This document shows, piece by piece, positions 1 to 6,897 of a stretch of 6,897 nucleotides of DNA. A model generated the notes under the pieces. The model had not been told where the DNA came from. It saw nothing but the letters and a program-made list of their open reading frames with translations, and searched no databases. Both the position numbers and the translations under genes were made by a program. The DNA lies in assembly GCA_023415525.1 (NCBI GenBank), contig JAEZKI010000110.1, positions 1 to 6,897 on the forward strand, given 5' to 3'. How positions within the stretch are numbered: the first letter of the stretch is position 1; each line of letters begins with the position of its first letter. Origin of the DNA: Bacillota bacterium. GTDB lineage: Bacteria; Bacillota; Clostridia; Lachnospirales; Cellulosilyticaceae.

Positions 1-1405
1 CAGTAATCCCTTGGATCTGGGTAACCGTATTTTTAGACTGGTTGGCTAGATTAGTAATCTCACTAGCCACAACGGCAAATCCTCTTCCTGCTTCTCCTGC
101 CCTAGCTGCTTCTATGGAAGCATTGAGTGCTAAGAGATTCGTTTGAGCTGTAATAGTCATAATAGAATCTGAAAGTCCTTGAATCTGTTCAACAACTTGT
201 GCCTCCTCTAAGGCCACACTAAGCTTATCTCGTATTTTATGATGTATGGCTACAGACTTCTTTTTTGCTTTTTGTGTTTCTAGCTTAACAGTTGCTGCTC
301 GCTTACTAATCTTTTCTGCTTGCCCCGCTCCTTGTTTCGATCTTTCTGTAATATCCTTTATGGCATCTTGCACCTCTCGAGAAGTAGCTGCCATTTCCTC
401 TGTAGAAGCTGCTGTTTCTTCCATTCCAGCTGATAATTCTTCAGTAGTAGAGGCAATCTCTTCAATTTCATTGTTAAGCACCATTACCTTATCTTTAACC
501 GTTTGGACTACCCCTGCTATATTTATACCTTCCTCTTTGACACGACTAATTAGTAGTTTTATTCCATTCTTCATGGTATCCATAGCTCTAGCTAATTCTC
601 CAAAATCATCCTTCCGTTTTAGGAGGTATTGAGGTACATCCGTCGTAAACTCTCCCTTAGACCATTCTTCTAACCGTTCTTTAGTAACCTTTAGCGCCTT
701 TAAAATACTTGTAGTAATACTTATAGTCAGGCTTCCAATAAGGATAAGCATAAGAATGGCTCCCCATAATATGCTACTCATTATTTGACGTTGTGTACGT
801 TGAATTTCCTTAGCATAATCTTCAATGATTTGATCAATATCATCTGTATAATTCCCTGTTCCTACTACCCAATTAAAAGGCTTAAACAAAAGACTATAAG
901 AGCGTTTTGGACTAGGCTCCGTCTCTCCTGCTCTCGGGAAATGATACTCCGTATAACCCCCACCTTCTTGGAGGCCTGCATTAATAATGGCTTTTATGTA
1001 TTCAAAATTCTTAACATCCTTTGCCTCATAACGATTGGTCCCCTCGGTATTAGCCCCAATGTATACTACGTTAACACCTTCAACAGTATCAATCCAAAAA
1101 TAGCCTCCCTCTCCATATCTCATATCTCTTACCAAATCTGCACCTAGCTCTTTAGCCTCTTCTAAAGTATATTCTCCTGCCTCATATTGCTCATAAATGT
1201 GCTCTAACAGCGTTATTATGCCTACAACTTGGTTTTTAACATTATCATCATATTTTTCTCTAATGGATTTTTCCAACACATTGAGGGAAGCTGCATTACT
1301 TATGTCCAACTCAAAAAGCGAGTACCCTACCGTCAAAACAATGGTAATCACTACTAGCATGTTCAAGATACTCATTTTAGTTTTAACTTTCATATTCTTT
1401 AACAT
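1..1405 (-). CDS. Methyl-accepting chemotaxis protein with single Cache sensor domain (3' end cut by window edge)
   Basis: Transmembrane chemoreceptor that senses a small molecule outside the cell and controls CheA through CheW. 468 residues are visible and the frame is open at the window edge; roughly the last 100 residues are missing. Visible order: short cytoplasmic N-terminus; TM1 about 12-31; extracytoplasmic sensor about 32-205; TM2 about 209-231; HAMP about 232-290 with [13 protein letters not shown] at 266-278; signalling coiled coil from about 300, with Glu/Ala-rich likely methylation stretches near 313-350; conserved hairpin tip [20 protein letters not shown] at 421-440. The sensor resembles sCache_2, with GEGGYFWID at 98-106 and a C-terminal [17 protein letters not shown] at 175-191. 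ATG at 1405 is preferred because AGGAGG (1418-1413) lies 7 bases upstream; the adjacent in-frame GTG (1408) would be only 4 bases away. It has its own promoter and follows the mutY terminator. The ligand cannot be predicted. Confidence 0.95.
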   Translation of the reverse strand, partial: MLKNMKVKTKMSILNMLVVITIVLTVGYSLFELDISNAASLNVLEKSIREKYDDNVKNQVVGIITLLEHIYEQYEAGEYTLEEAKELGADLVRDMRYGEGGYFWIDTVEGVNVVYIGANTEGTNRYEAKDVKNFEYIKAIINAGLQEGGGYTEYHFPRAGETEPSPKRSYSLLFKPFNWVVGTGNYTDDIDQIIEDYAKEIQRTQRQIMSSILWGAILMLILIGSLTISITTSILKALKVTKERLEEWSKGEFTTDVPQYLLKRKDDFGELARAMDTMKNGIKLLISRVKEEGINIAGVVQTVKDKVMVLNNEIEEIASTTEELSAGMEETAASTEEMAATSREVQDAIKDITERSKQGAGQAEKISKRAATVKLETQKAKKKSVAIHHKIRDKLSVALEEAQVVEQIQGLSDSIMTITAQTNLLALNASIEAARAGEAGRGFAVVASEITNLANQSKNTVTQIQGIT

Positions 1406-1412
1406 CACTTTT

Positions 1413-1418
1413 CCTCCT
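1413..1418 (-). promoter_or_regulatory. Shine-Dalgarno site of the chemoreceptor gene
   Basis: A perfect AGGAGG on the minus strand, 7 bases before ATG and 4 bases before an immediately preceding in-frame GTG. The spacing favours ATG as the start; the alternative adds only one residue. Confidence 0.85.
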
Positions 1419-1451
1419 TTTTATAATCAAATGATAATTATTACTTTTTAA

Positions 1452-1480
1452 ATTTTACTATTATTTAATATAATTTTCAA
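1452..1480 (-). promoter_or_regulatory. Sigma-A type promoter for the chemoreceptor gene
   Basis: On the minus strand, -35 TTGAAA (1480-1475) and -10 TAAAAT (1457-1452) are separated by exactly 17 bases. They match five of six consensus bases each, and the -10 ends about 46 bases before the ATG. The position after the mutY terminator makes an independent promoter necessary. The region is very AT-rich, so chance matches are possible, but this is the best pair in the gap. I did not find a sigma-D (flagellar) consensus, which many chemotaxis genes use. Confidence 0.6.
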
Positions 1481-1511
1481 TAATAATTACTTCATTTATT
1501 AAAATATAGCT

Positions 1512-1530
1512 GATATTTTATTAAAATATC
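1512..1530. repeat. 19-bp palindrome upstream of the chemoreceptor promoter
   Basis: Two perfect 9-base arms (GATATTTTA and TAAAATATC) flank one central base. It lies about 32 bases upstream of the -35 box of the chemoreceptor promoter. It could be a binding site for a dimeric regulator or an AT-rich upstream element; sequence alone does not decide, and such symmetry is easier to obtain by chance in AT-rich DNA. Confidence 0.5.
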
Positions 1531-1614
1531 TTAATATAGTTTTGTTTTTATCTCCACCATTAATCAATAAGCACCGATACTGATCGCTGATGGAATAAAG
1601 CAAAATTCTCTAAC

Positions 1615-1667
1615 AAAAATACGAGTAGGAGAAATTTAGCTTTGTAAATTTCTCCTACTCGTATTTT
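1615..1667 (-). terminator. Intrinsic terminator after mutY
   Basis: A perfect 23-bp inverted repeat (arms 1616-1638 and 1645-1667) with a 6-base loop starts 15 bases after the mutY stop codon. Read on the minus strand, the 3' arm runs into TTTTT (1619-1615). The arms are flanked by A-rich and T-rich sequence on both sides, so it could work in either direction, but no plus-strand gene needs it. It separates mutY from the chemoreceptor gene. Confidence 0.9.
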
Positions 1668-1682
1668 CTATATTCAAAACCT

Positions 1683-2765
1683 TTAGAGCTGTGTTAATAC
1701 TTTTTTAAAAGCTGTGGCTATTGGCAAACCTTTGAACTCTTGTATTGTAAAATAATCTATATTAGACCTATTTGTCTTAACCTCTTTAATCTGCTCTTCT
1801 CCTCTTTCATTCCATGGAATGACAAGAGGTCTCATATTCCATTTTCTATGACTAAAAATATGTGTTCTTAATTCCAACTCTTTTTGAATCTCTATGGATT
1901 GATTATATTTTTCCCACACAACATCCTCTATCATGGGGATTCCCCATAAATTAGCGAGGAGTCCTTCTGAAGGTCTTCTTTCTAATCCAAATTGGTCACC
2001 CTTCTTTAATAGAACTAATGTATAGCTCTCTTCTATAACTTTTATTTTTTTACGCTTAATTGGAAAAAGTTCTTCTTCTCCTCTTTGGTGTGCTTCGCAT
2101 AAATTTTCTAATGGGCACGCCATGCACCTGGGGTTTTTAGGCGTACAAACCAAAGCACCTAATTCCATTAAAGCCTGATTGAAGCGATTAGGATCATTAG
2201 GCATTAAATCCATTACTTTTCCCTCAAATATCTTACGACTTTTAGCTAGTCCTATATCTTCCTGTATATAAAATTGTCTCGCTAAGATACGCATGACATT
2301 ACCATCTACAGCTGGCAATGGCAAATGATACGCAATACTACAAATTGCACCTAAAGTATAGGGGCCTATCCCTGGTATTTCTTTTATCTCCTTGGGTTCT
2401 TTAGGCATAATGCCTCCCCACTTTTCAGAAATTAACTTAGCCCCTTTTTGTAAATTCTCAGCTCGCCTATAATAGCCTAGTCCTTGCCAATAATGATGGA
2501 CCTCCTCCAAAGAAGCTTCAGCTAAGGCTTTAGGATTAGGGAATCTCTCCATAAATCGAAGGTAATAGGGGATAACCGTATCTACTTGCGTTTGCTGAAG
2601 CATCACCTCAGACACCCATATAGCATAGGGATCTGAAGTTTCTCGCCAAGGCATTGATCTTTTATTGGTATCAAACCAATAGAGGAGCTTCTTCGTATAA
2701 TTATCTTTTATAGAGTCTATTGAAAAACGTCTTACTTGTTCACTCGCTTCATTCTTATTTTGCAT
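1683..2765 (-). CDS. mutY: A/G-specific adenine DNA glycosylase MutY
   Basis: Removes adenine mispaired with 8-oxoguanine (or G), starting base excision repair that prevents G:C to T:A mutations. The 360 residues are the normal family length. The N-terminal HhH-GPD domain carries SEVMLQQTQV at 52-61 with the catalytic Glu53, GLGYY at 95-99, the helix-hairpin-helix PGIGPYTLGA at 131-140, and DGNVMRILAR at 154-163 with the catalytic Asp154. A [4Fe-4S] cluster motif follows with the classic spacing C207-X6-C214-X2-C217-X5-C223. The C-terminal NUDIX-like domain (about 245-360) has ERRPSEGLLANLWGIP at 262-277 and the FSH loop at 304-306, known in the family to recognise 8-oxoguanine. Start ATG at 2765 has AAAGGAAA upstream. 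It lies 147 bases after the HD-GYP gene with no terminator between, and no clear promoter of its own was found, so co-transcription is likely. All key residues are present. Confidence 0.97.
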   Translation of the reverse strand: MQNKNEASEQVRRFSIDSIKDNYTKKLLYWFDTNKRSMPWRETSDPYAIWVSEVMLQQTQVDTVIPYYLRFMERFPNPKALAEASLEEVHHYWQGLGYYRRAENLQKGAKLISEKWGGIMPKEPKEIKEIPGIGPYTLGAICSIAYHLPLPAVDGNVMRILARQFYIQEDIGLAKSRKIFEGKVMDLMPNDPNRFNQALMELGALVCTPKNPRCMACPLENLCEAHQRGEEELFPIKRKKIKVIEESYTLVLLKKGDQFGLERRPSEGLLANLWGIPMIEDVVWEKYNQSIEIQKELELRTHIFSHRKWNMRPLVIPWNERGEEQIKEVKTNRSNIDYFTIQEFKGLPIATAFKKVLTQL

Positions 2766-2877
2766 TTTAATTTCCTTTTACTATTTTGGGCATTAATCTA
2801 CTTTGCATTATTTTTCGATTAACTTCTTATCTCTATACTTATTAATCCTTTTCGTTAAAATTTCCTAGGAAATTAAA
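2766..2877 (-). promoter_or_regulatory. mutY leader with complement of the mutY ribosome binding site
   Basis: The mutY Shine-Dalgarno region, AGGAAATTAAA (2776-2766, ending at the base before ATG), is perfectly complementary over 11 bases to TTTAATTTCCT (2877-2867) about 90 bases upstream on the same strand. In RNA the two could pair and hide the ribosome binding site. The sequence shows the complementarity; a regulatory role is inference, and AT-rich DNA raises the chance background. Confidence 0.35.
2859..2874. repeat. 16-bp perfect palindrome between the HD-GYP gene and mutY
   Basis: AATTTCCTAGGAAATT is its own reverse complement with no central spacer, so it cannot form a normal terminator hairpin and is more like a protein binding site for a dimer. 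The half-site AATTTCC occurs again at 2769-2775 (mutY ribosome binding site) and at 2930-2936 (the 3' end of the HD-GYP gene). No promoter overlapping it could be confidently identified. Confidence 0.5.
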
Positions 2878-2912
2878 TATTTCTCGTTTATATTACATGG
2901 TGTATTCTCTCT

Positions 2913-3974
2913 TCATTTTTTGGGTGGTAAATTTCCTAATTTTAGCATAATCTTTGCTTCAGGATGTTTAATAAGTTCATAGCGATAGGGCATCTCTAAG
3001 TAGTTCTCTCCCTCTATAACAATTCTGAGCATAGGTCTTCCTAAATCTTCCATAAAGTTTTTCTCCACTATTCCAATCAGCCTATTATTGAGTAATACAG
3101 CTGTTCCTACAGGATAAAAATTAAGTATGCTCTCTAAGGTTTCCCTTACTTGTATATTAAGTCTTTCTTTCCTTAGAAGTAATACAGCTTCATTCATAGG
3201 CACACCTGGTCTATAGGGCCTGTCAGAAATAATGGCATTAAAAACATCACAACAGGCTACAATCTTAGCTCCTATATGTAAATCTTCCGCTTTTTTCAAG
3301 GGATAACCACTACCATCTTCTCTCTCATGATGACACAATACAATAACCTTTACTATGGCACTTAAAGTTGGATTATCCTTAATCATACTATAGCCTATCT
3401 GAGGATGTTGTTTGATAACCTCAACTTCATTAGGCGATAGCTTTTCTTTTTTTTCCAATATTTCTTTAGGAATAAATAACTTCCCGATGTCATGAAGTAA
3501 GCAGCCTGTTACAATGTCCCTAATCTGATCCATCTTTAATCCCATTTTTACGGACAAGATAAGGGATAAAATAGCTACCCCTAAAGAATGATCATAGGTA
3601 TCTTCATCATTCCTCTTAATATTCATAATGTCATAAATCATAGTCTTCCCCATTATTTCTCCTAATAATGAGTCTACAATATTTTGTATATCTTTTATAT
3701 TCACCCGAATATCATTTTGATTTTTTGTAATGGCATTTTTGAAATCATTCGTTAAAGCCTTTTTCTTATTTTCATCTATAAGACTTATTGGCTCTATTCC
3801 CTGAGATAATTCATCATCTATATAAACGTATGAAATATTATACTCTTGAAGCTTCTCCTTATAGGATAACCTATAAAGTGTTTGACTTTTTAGTAAAACA
3901 ACTCCTCCTTTGCGTACAATATCTTTGGCAATTATCTCATTTCCCCTAAGCTTATCTACCTCTACCAATCTCAT
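2913..3974 (-). CDS. HD-GYP domain protein, probable cyclic-di-GMP phosphodiesterase
   Basis: Likely hydrolyses the second messenger cyclic di-GMP; cytoplasmic, with no signal peptide or membrane segment seen. The 353 residues comprise an N-terminal region (about 1-110) that is not a recognisable receiver domain but resembles the short N-terminal module of many clostridial HD-GYP proteins, with GGVVLLKSQTLYRL at 23-36 and YVYIDDE at 49-55; an HD-GYP domain (about 115-290); and a C-terminal beta-rich tail (about 288-345). Motif residues: His129, the HD pair in LLHDIGK (His161, Asp162, Lys165), His190, HHEREDGSGYP at 215-225 containing the intact GYP triad, and CDVFNAIISDRPYRP at 242-256. Start ATG at 3974 is supported by an in-frame TAA directly before it, which excludes upstream starts; the Shine-Dalgarno (GTGG) is weak. 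It follows the atp operon terminator and precedes mutY. Activity on other cyclic dinucleotides such as cGAMP is possible. Confidence 0.9.
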   Translation of the reverse strand: MRLVEVDKLRGNEIIAKDIVRKGGVVLLKSQTLYRLSYKEKLQEYNISYVYIDDELSQGIEPISLIDENKKKALTNDFKNAITKNQNDIRVNIKDIQNIVDSLLGEIMGKTMIYDIMNIKRNDEDTYDHSLGVAILSLILSVKMGLKMDQIRDIVTGCLLHDIGKLFIPKEILEKKEKLSPNEVEVIKQHPQIGYSMIKDNPTLSAIVKVIVLCHHEREDGSGYPLKKAEDLHIGAKIVACCDVFNAIISDRPYRPGVPMNEAVLLLRKERLNIQVRETLESILNFYPVGTAVLLNNRLIGIVEKNFMEDLGRPMLRIVIEGENYLEMPYRYELIKHPEAKIMLKLGNLPPKK

Positions 3975-4014
3975 TTACTTACCACTCTTCCCCTTACAAA
4001 AGTTTAGCATAATT

Positions 4015-4042
4015 AGTATAAAAAGAGATTATAACACTTAAA
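4015..4042 (-). promoter_or_regulatory. Possible promoter for the HD-GYP gene, overlapping the atp terminator
   Basis: TATACT (4020-4015, five of six consensus bases) follows TTTAAG (4042-4037, three of six) after a 16-base spacer on the minus strand, about 40 bases before the ATG. The -35 falls in the terminator loop and the spacer in its 3' arm. The gap is only 101 bases, so any dedicated promoter must sit close to the terminator. The weak -35 keeps confidence low; readthrough from the atp operon is the alternative. Confidence 0.3.
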
Positions 4043-4061
4043 AAGCCTTATAATCTCTTTT
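4020..4061 (-). terminator. Intrinsic terminator of the atp operon
   Basis: A perfect 14-bp inverted repeat (4021-4034 and 4048-4061) with a 13-base loop begins 14 bases after the atpC stop. On the minus strand the 3' arm ends in TTTTT (4024-4020). The stem is AT-rich and so weaker than usual, which may allow some readthrough into the HD-GYP gene. Confidence 0.85.
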
Positions 4062-4075
4062 ATAAATAAGTTACA

Positions 4076-4474
4076 TCATATATTCTTTAAATTCAAGCGT
4101 GTAATTGCTTTTTTTAGTGCCACTTCTGCACGAATTCTATCCATATTCTTATCAGATAATCGTTTTTCAGCACGCTCTTTAGCTTGTCTTGCTCTGTCCG
4201 GGTCAATTTCTTCTGGAAATTCAGAGGCATCAGTAAGTACAACTACACGGTCCCCTGTTATCTCTGCAAAGCCACCCATAGCTGTAGCTACTTTACTAGC
4301 ACCCTCTTGAGTATATTTAATGGTATGGTAGTCTAATAAGGCTACAAGTGGTTCATGATCATAAAGTATAGCCTTTTCTCCTTCTGCTGTGCGAAGGATA
4401 ACAGACTCTACTTCTTCATCTAATACTTTTTTAAGTGGCGTTAAAATTTGAAGCTTTAATTTTGTTTTTGCCAT
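4076..4474 (-). CDS. atpC: ATP synthase F1 epsilon subunit
   Basis: Small subunit of the central rotor stalk; it links gamma to the c-ring and can inhibit ATP hydrolysis. The 132 residues match the family length. The N-terminal beta-sandwich (about 1-85) shows the EVESVILRTAEGEKAILYDHEPL stretch at 21-43, of which EGEKAILYDHEPL is the family hallmark, and GGFAEITGDRVVVLTDASE at 67-85. The C-terminal helical hairpin (about 88-132) contains IDPDRA at 90-95, which fits the I(L)DXXRA pattern known to bind ATP in bacterial epsilon subunits. ATG at 4474 has AGGTGG 9 bases upstream, and that site overlaps the atpD stop codon, suggesting translational coupling. A second upstream ATG at 4481 is out of frame. 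It is the last gene of the operon and is followed by the terminator. Confidence 0.96.
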   Translation of the reverse strand: MAKTKLKLQILTPLKKVLDEEVESVILRTAEGEKAILYDHEPLVALLDYHTIKYTQEGASKVATAMGGFAEITGDRVVVLTDASEFPEEIDPDRARQAKERAEKRLSDKNMDRIRAEVALKKAITRLNLKNI

Positions 4475-4483
4475 CTTTCATCA

Positions 4484-4487
4484 CCAC

Positions 4488-4490
<3 letters not shown>
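4484..4490 (-). promoter_or_regulatory. atpC Shine-Dalgarno site overlapping the atpD stop codon
   Basis: The atpD stop TAG (4490-4488) shares bases with AGGTGG (4489-4484), the binding site for atpC. Ribosomes ending atpD would stop on the atpC initiation site, an arrangement that can couple expression of the two subunits. Confidence 0.7.
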
Positions 4491-5894
<1,404 letters not shown>

Positions 5895-5901
5895 CTACCT
5901 G

Positions 5902-6768
5902 TTATTTGAGTGCTCCGGCACCAGCTACGATTTCTGTTAATTCCTGTGTAATAGCCGCTTGTCTTGCACGGTTGTATTGAATGCTCAACTTGTCCATAAT
6001 TTCTGTTGCATTTTCTGTGGCAGAATCCATGGCTGTCATTCTTGCACCATTTTCACTGGCACTCGCCTCTACTAATGCTCCATAAATGACATCAGTAACG
6101 TATCTTGGAATAATATATCCAAGTACAGCTTCTGGTGAGGGTTCATACACTAAAAGATCGCTTGGTTGTTCCGATTCACTCATCTGCTCTTCTATATTTT
6201 TCATGTCCAATGGTAAAATTCGTACCATTTGAGGCTCTTGTTGAATGGAGGATTTAAAGCTTGTGTAAGCGAGATAAACTTCTCCTATTTTACCATTTTT
6301 GAATTGATCAATAATATAACTCGCTATTTCTTTAGCATCACTATACTTAGGTTGTTCGGAAATATCTAATATCTGTTTATTTACTTCAAAGCCTCTTAAT
6401 TTAAACTGGTCTACACCTTTTTTACCTACAACAATTAAATGACTTTTTTCCTTGCTTTCAATAGCTGCCATAGTAAGCTTACAGATATTAGAATTATAGC
6501 CACCACAAAGACCTTTATCGCCTGTAAGGGTGATATAAGCCTTTACATCTGAACCATTGGCCTTGAGATATGGAGAATCCATTTCATTGGCATGTTGTGC
6601 TATTGACTGCATCGTCGTTAATATTTTATTGAAAAAGGGTCTTGTTTTTAGGGCTGCCTCTTTACTCTTATTAAGCTTGGAGGTAGCAACAAGATTCATA
6701 GCACTCGTAATCTTTTTTGTGCTGTCAATGCTTCGAATTCGCCCTTTAATATCTTGTAAAGACGCCAT
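5902..6768 (-). CDS. atpG: ATP synthase F1 gamma subunit
   Basis: Central rotor shaft of F1: it turns inside the alpha3-beta3 ring and couples rotation of the membrane c-ring to catalysis. The 288 residues are normal length. The N-terminal helix (about 1-58) begins SLQDIKGRIRSIDSTKKITSAM at 3-24, with IRSIDSTKKIT typical of the family; the central Rossmann-like globular part carries GDKGLCGGYNSNI at 83-95; and the C-terminal helix (about 208-288) contains the signature SENGARMTAMDSATENA at 238-254 and NRARQAAITQELTEIVAGA at 266-284. The two end helices form the coiled-coil shaft. ATG at 6768 is preceded by GGGGTGAGGT close upstream. The gap to atpA is 16 bases and to atpD 22 bases, as expected for one operon transcript. 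Nothing unusual is seen. Confidence 0.98.
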   Translation of the reverse strand: MASLQDIKGRIRSIDSTKKITSAMNLVATSKLNKSKEAALKTRPFFNKILTTMQSIAQHANEMDSPYLKANGSDVKAYITLTGDKGLCGGYNSNICKLTMAAIESKEKSHLIVVGKKGVDQFKLRGFEVNKQILDISEQPKYSDAKEIASYIIDQFKNGKIGEVYLAYTSFKSSIQQEPQMVRILPLDMKNIEEQMSESEQPSDLLVYEPSPEAVLGYIIPRYVTDVIYGALVEASASENGARMTAMDSATENATEIMDKLSIQYNRARQAAITQELTEIVAGAGALK

Positions 6769-6784
6769 CTACCTCACCCCTTTT

Positions 6785-6897
6785 CTACTGGTTTACTTTA
6801 AAGCCTTGTTTGAATTCTGTAATAATTGCATTTAATTTTTCATCTAATTCTTTTGTAAGACCAGCTGGTTTTACAATTTCCTCGAGAACCTCTGAAT
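6785..6897 (-). CDS. atpA: ATP synthase F1 alpha subunit, C-terminal end only (5' part outside window)
   Basis: The minus-strand frame entering at the right edge gives 36 residues and a TAG stop, containing SEVLEEIVKPAGLTKELDEK and ending EFKQGFKVNQ. This fits the C-terminal helical end of F1 alpha, where a lysine- and glutamate-rich helix ends near an F-K-x-G-F-type sequence. The stop lies 16 bases before atpG, the conserved position of atpA in bacterial atp operons. The nucleotide-binding parts are outside the window, so identity rests on this short tail plus gene order. Confidence 0.9.
   Translation of the reverse strand, partial: SEVLEEIVKPAGLTKELDEKLNAIITEFKQGFKVNQ

Noticed and set aside
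246..1451. Open frames on the plus strand (246-632, 785-1147, 1197-1451)
   Set aside because: They are antisense to the chemoreceptor gene, whose minus-strand frame encodes recognisable Cache, HAMP and signalling domains; the plus-strand products have no family likeness.
1406..1610. Cyclic-di-GMP riboswitch or flagellar sigma promoter in front of the chemoreceptor
   Set aside because: None of the conserved GEMM-type core sequences was seen, and no TAAA with a correctly spaced CCGATAT-like -10 was found on the minus strand.
2766..2912. Promoter for mutY (for example TTTAAC followed by TATAGA near 2831-2860)
   Set aside because: The -35 match is poor and such AT-rich pairs occur easily; not strong enough to annotate.
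6557..6835. Plus-strand 92-codon frame opposite atpG and the atpA-atpG junction
   Set aside because: Antisense to the conserved N-terminus of gamma; hydrophobic character reflects the complement of helix codons, not a real membrane protein.

Overview
This is an ordinary stretch of an AT-rich Firmicutes chromosome. All seven genes are on the minus strand, so transcription runs from high to low coordinates. Intergenic DNA is very AT-rich, Shine-Dalgarno sites are of the AGGAGG type, and the protein sequences look clostridial. The best guess is class Clostridia, possibly Lachnospirales or a Cellulosilyticum-like lineage; that placement rests on sequence impression, not on a search.

Right part (6897 down to 4020): the distal end of a canonical F1Fo ATP synthase operon, in the order atpA (C-terminal 36 residues only), atpG, atpD, atpC. 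The genes lie 13 to 22 bases apart, each with its own ribosome binding site, and the run ends in a clear intrinsic terminator after atpC. Together they encode alpha (partial), gamma, beta and epsilon of the F1 head. The Fo genes and delta are outside the window, so the coupling ion cannot be read here.

Middle (3974 down to 1615): a gene for an HD-GYP protein, a probable cyclic-di-GMP phosphodiesterase with every metal-ligand motif intact, then mutY, the A/G-specific adenine glycosylase that limits 8-oxoguanine mutagenesis. No terminator is visible between them, so they may share a transcript. The 147-base gap holds a 16-bp perfect palindrome, part of which is complementary to the mutY ribosome binding site. 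A 23-bp perfect hairpin terminates transcription after mutY.

Left part (1480 down to 1): a methyl-accepting chemotaxis protein with its own good sigma-A promoter. It has a single periplasmic-type Cache sensor domain, HAMP and signalling domains, and is cut by the window edge shortly after the signalling tip. The HD-GYP protein and the chemoreceptor both belong to broadly motility or signalling functions, but nothing shows that they work together.

I found no mobile element, CRISPR array, tRNA, rRNA or recognisable riboswitch, and no plus-strand gene. No gap exceeds 300 bases. I see no sign of an undescribed multi-gene system. The points worth a second look are small regulatory-looking structures in the gaps.
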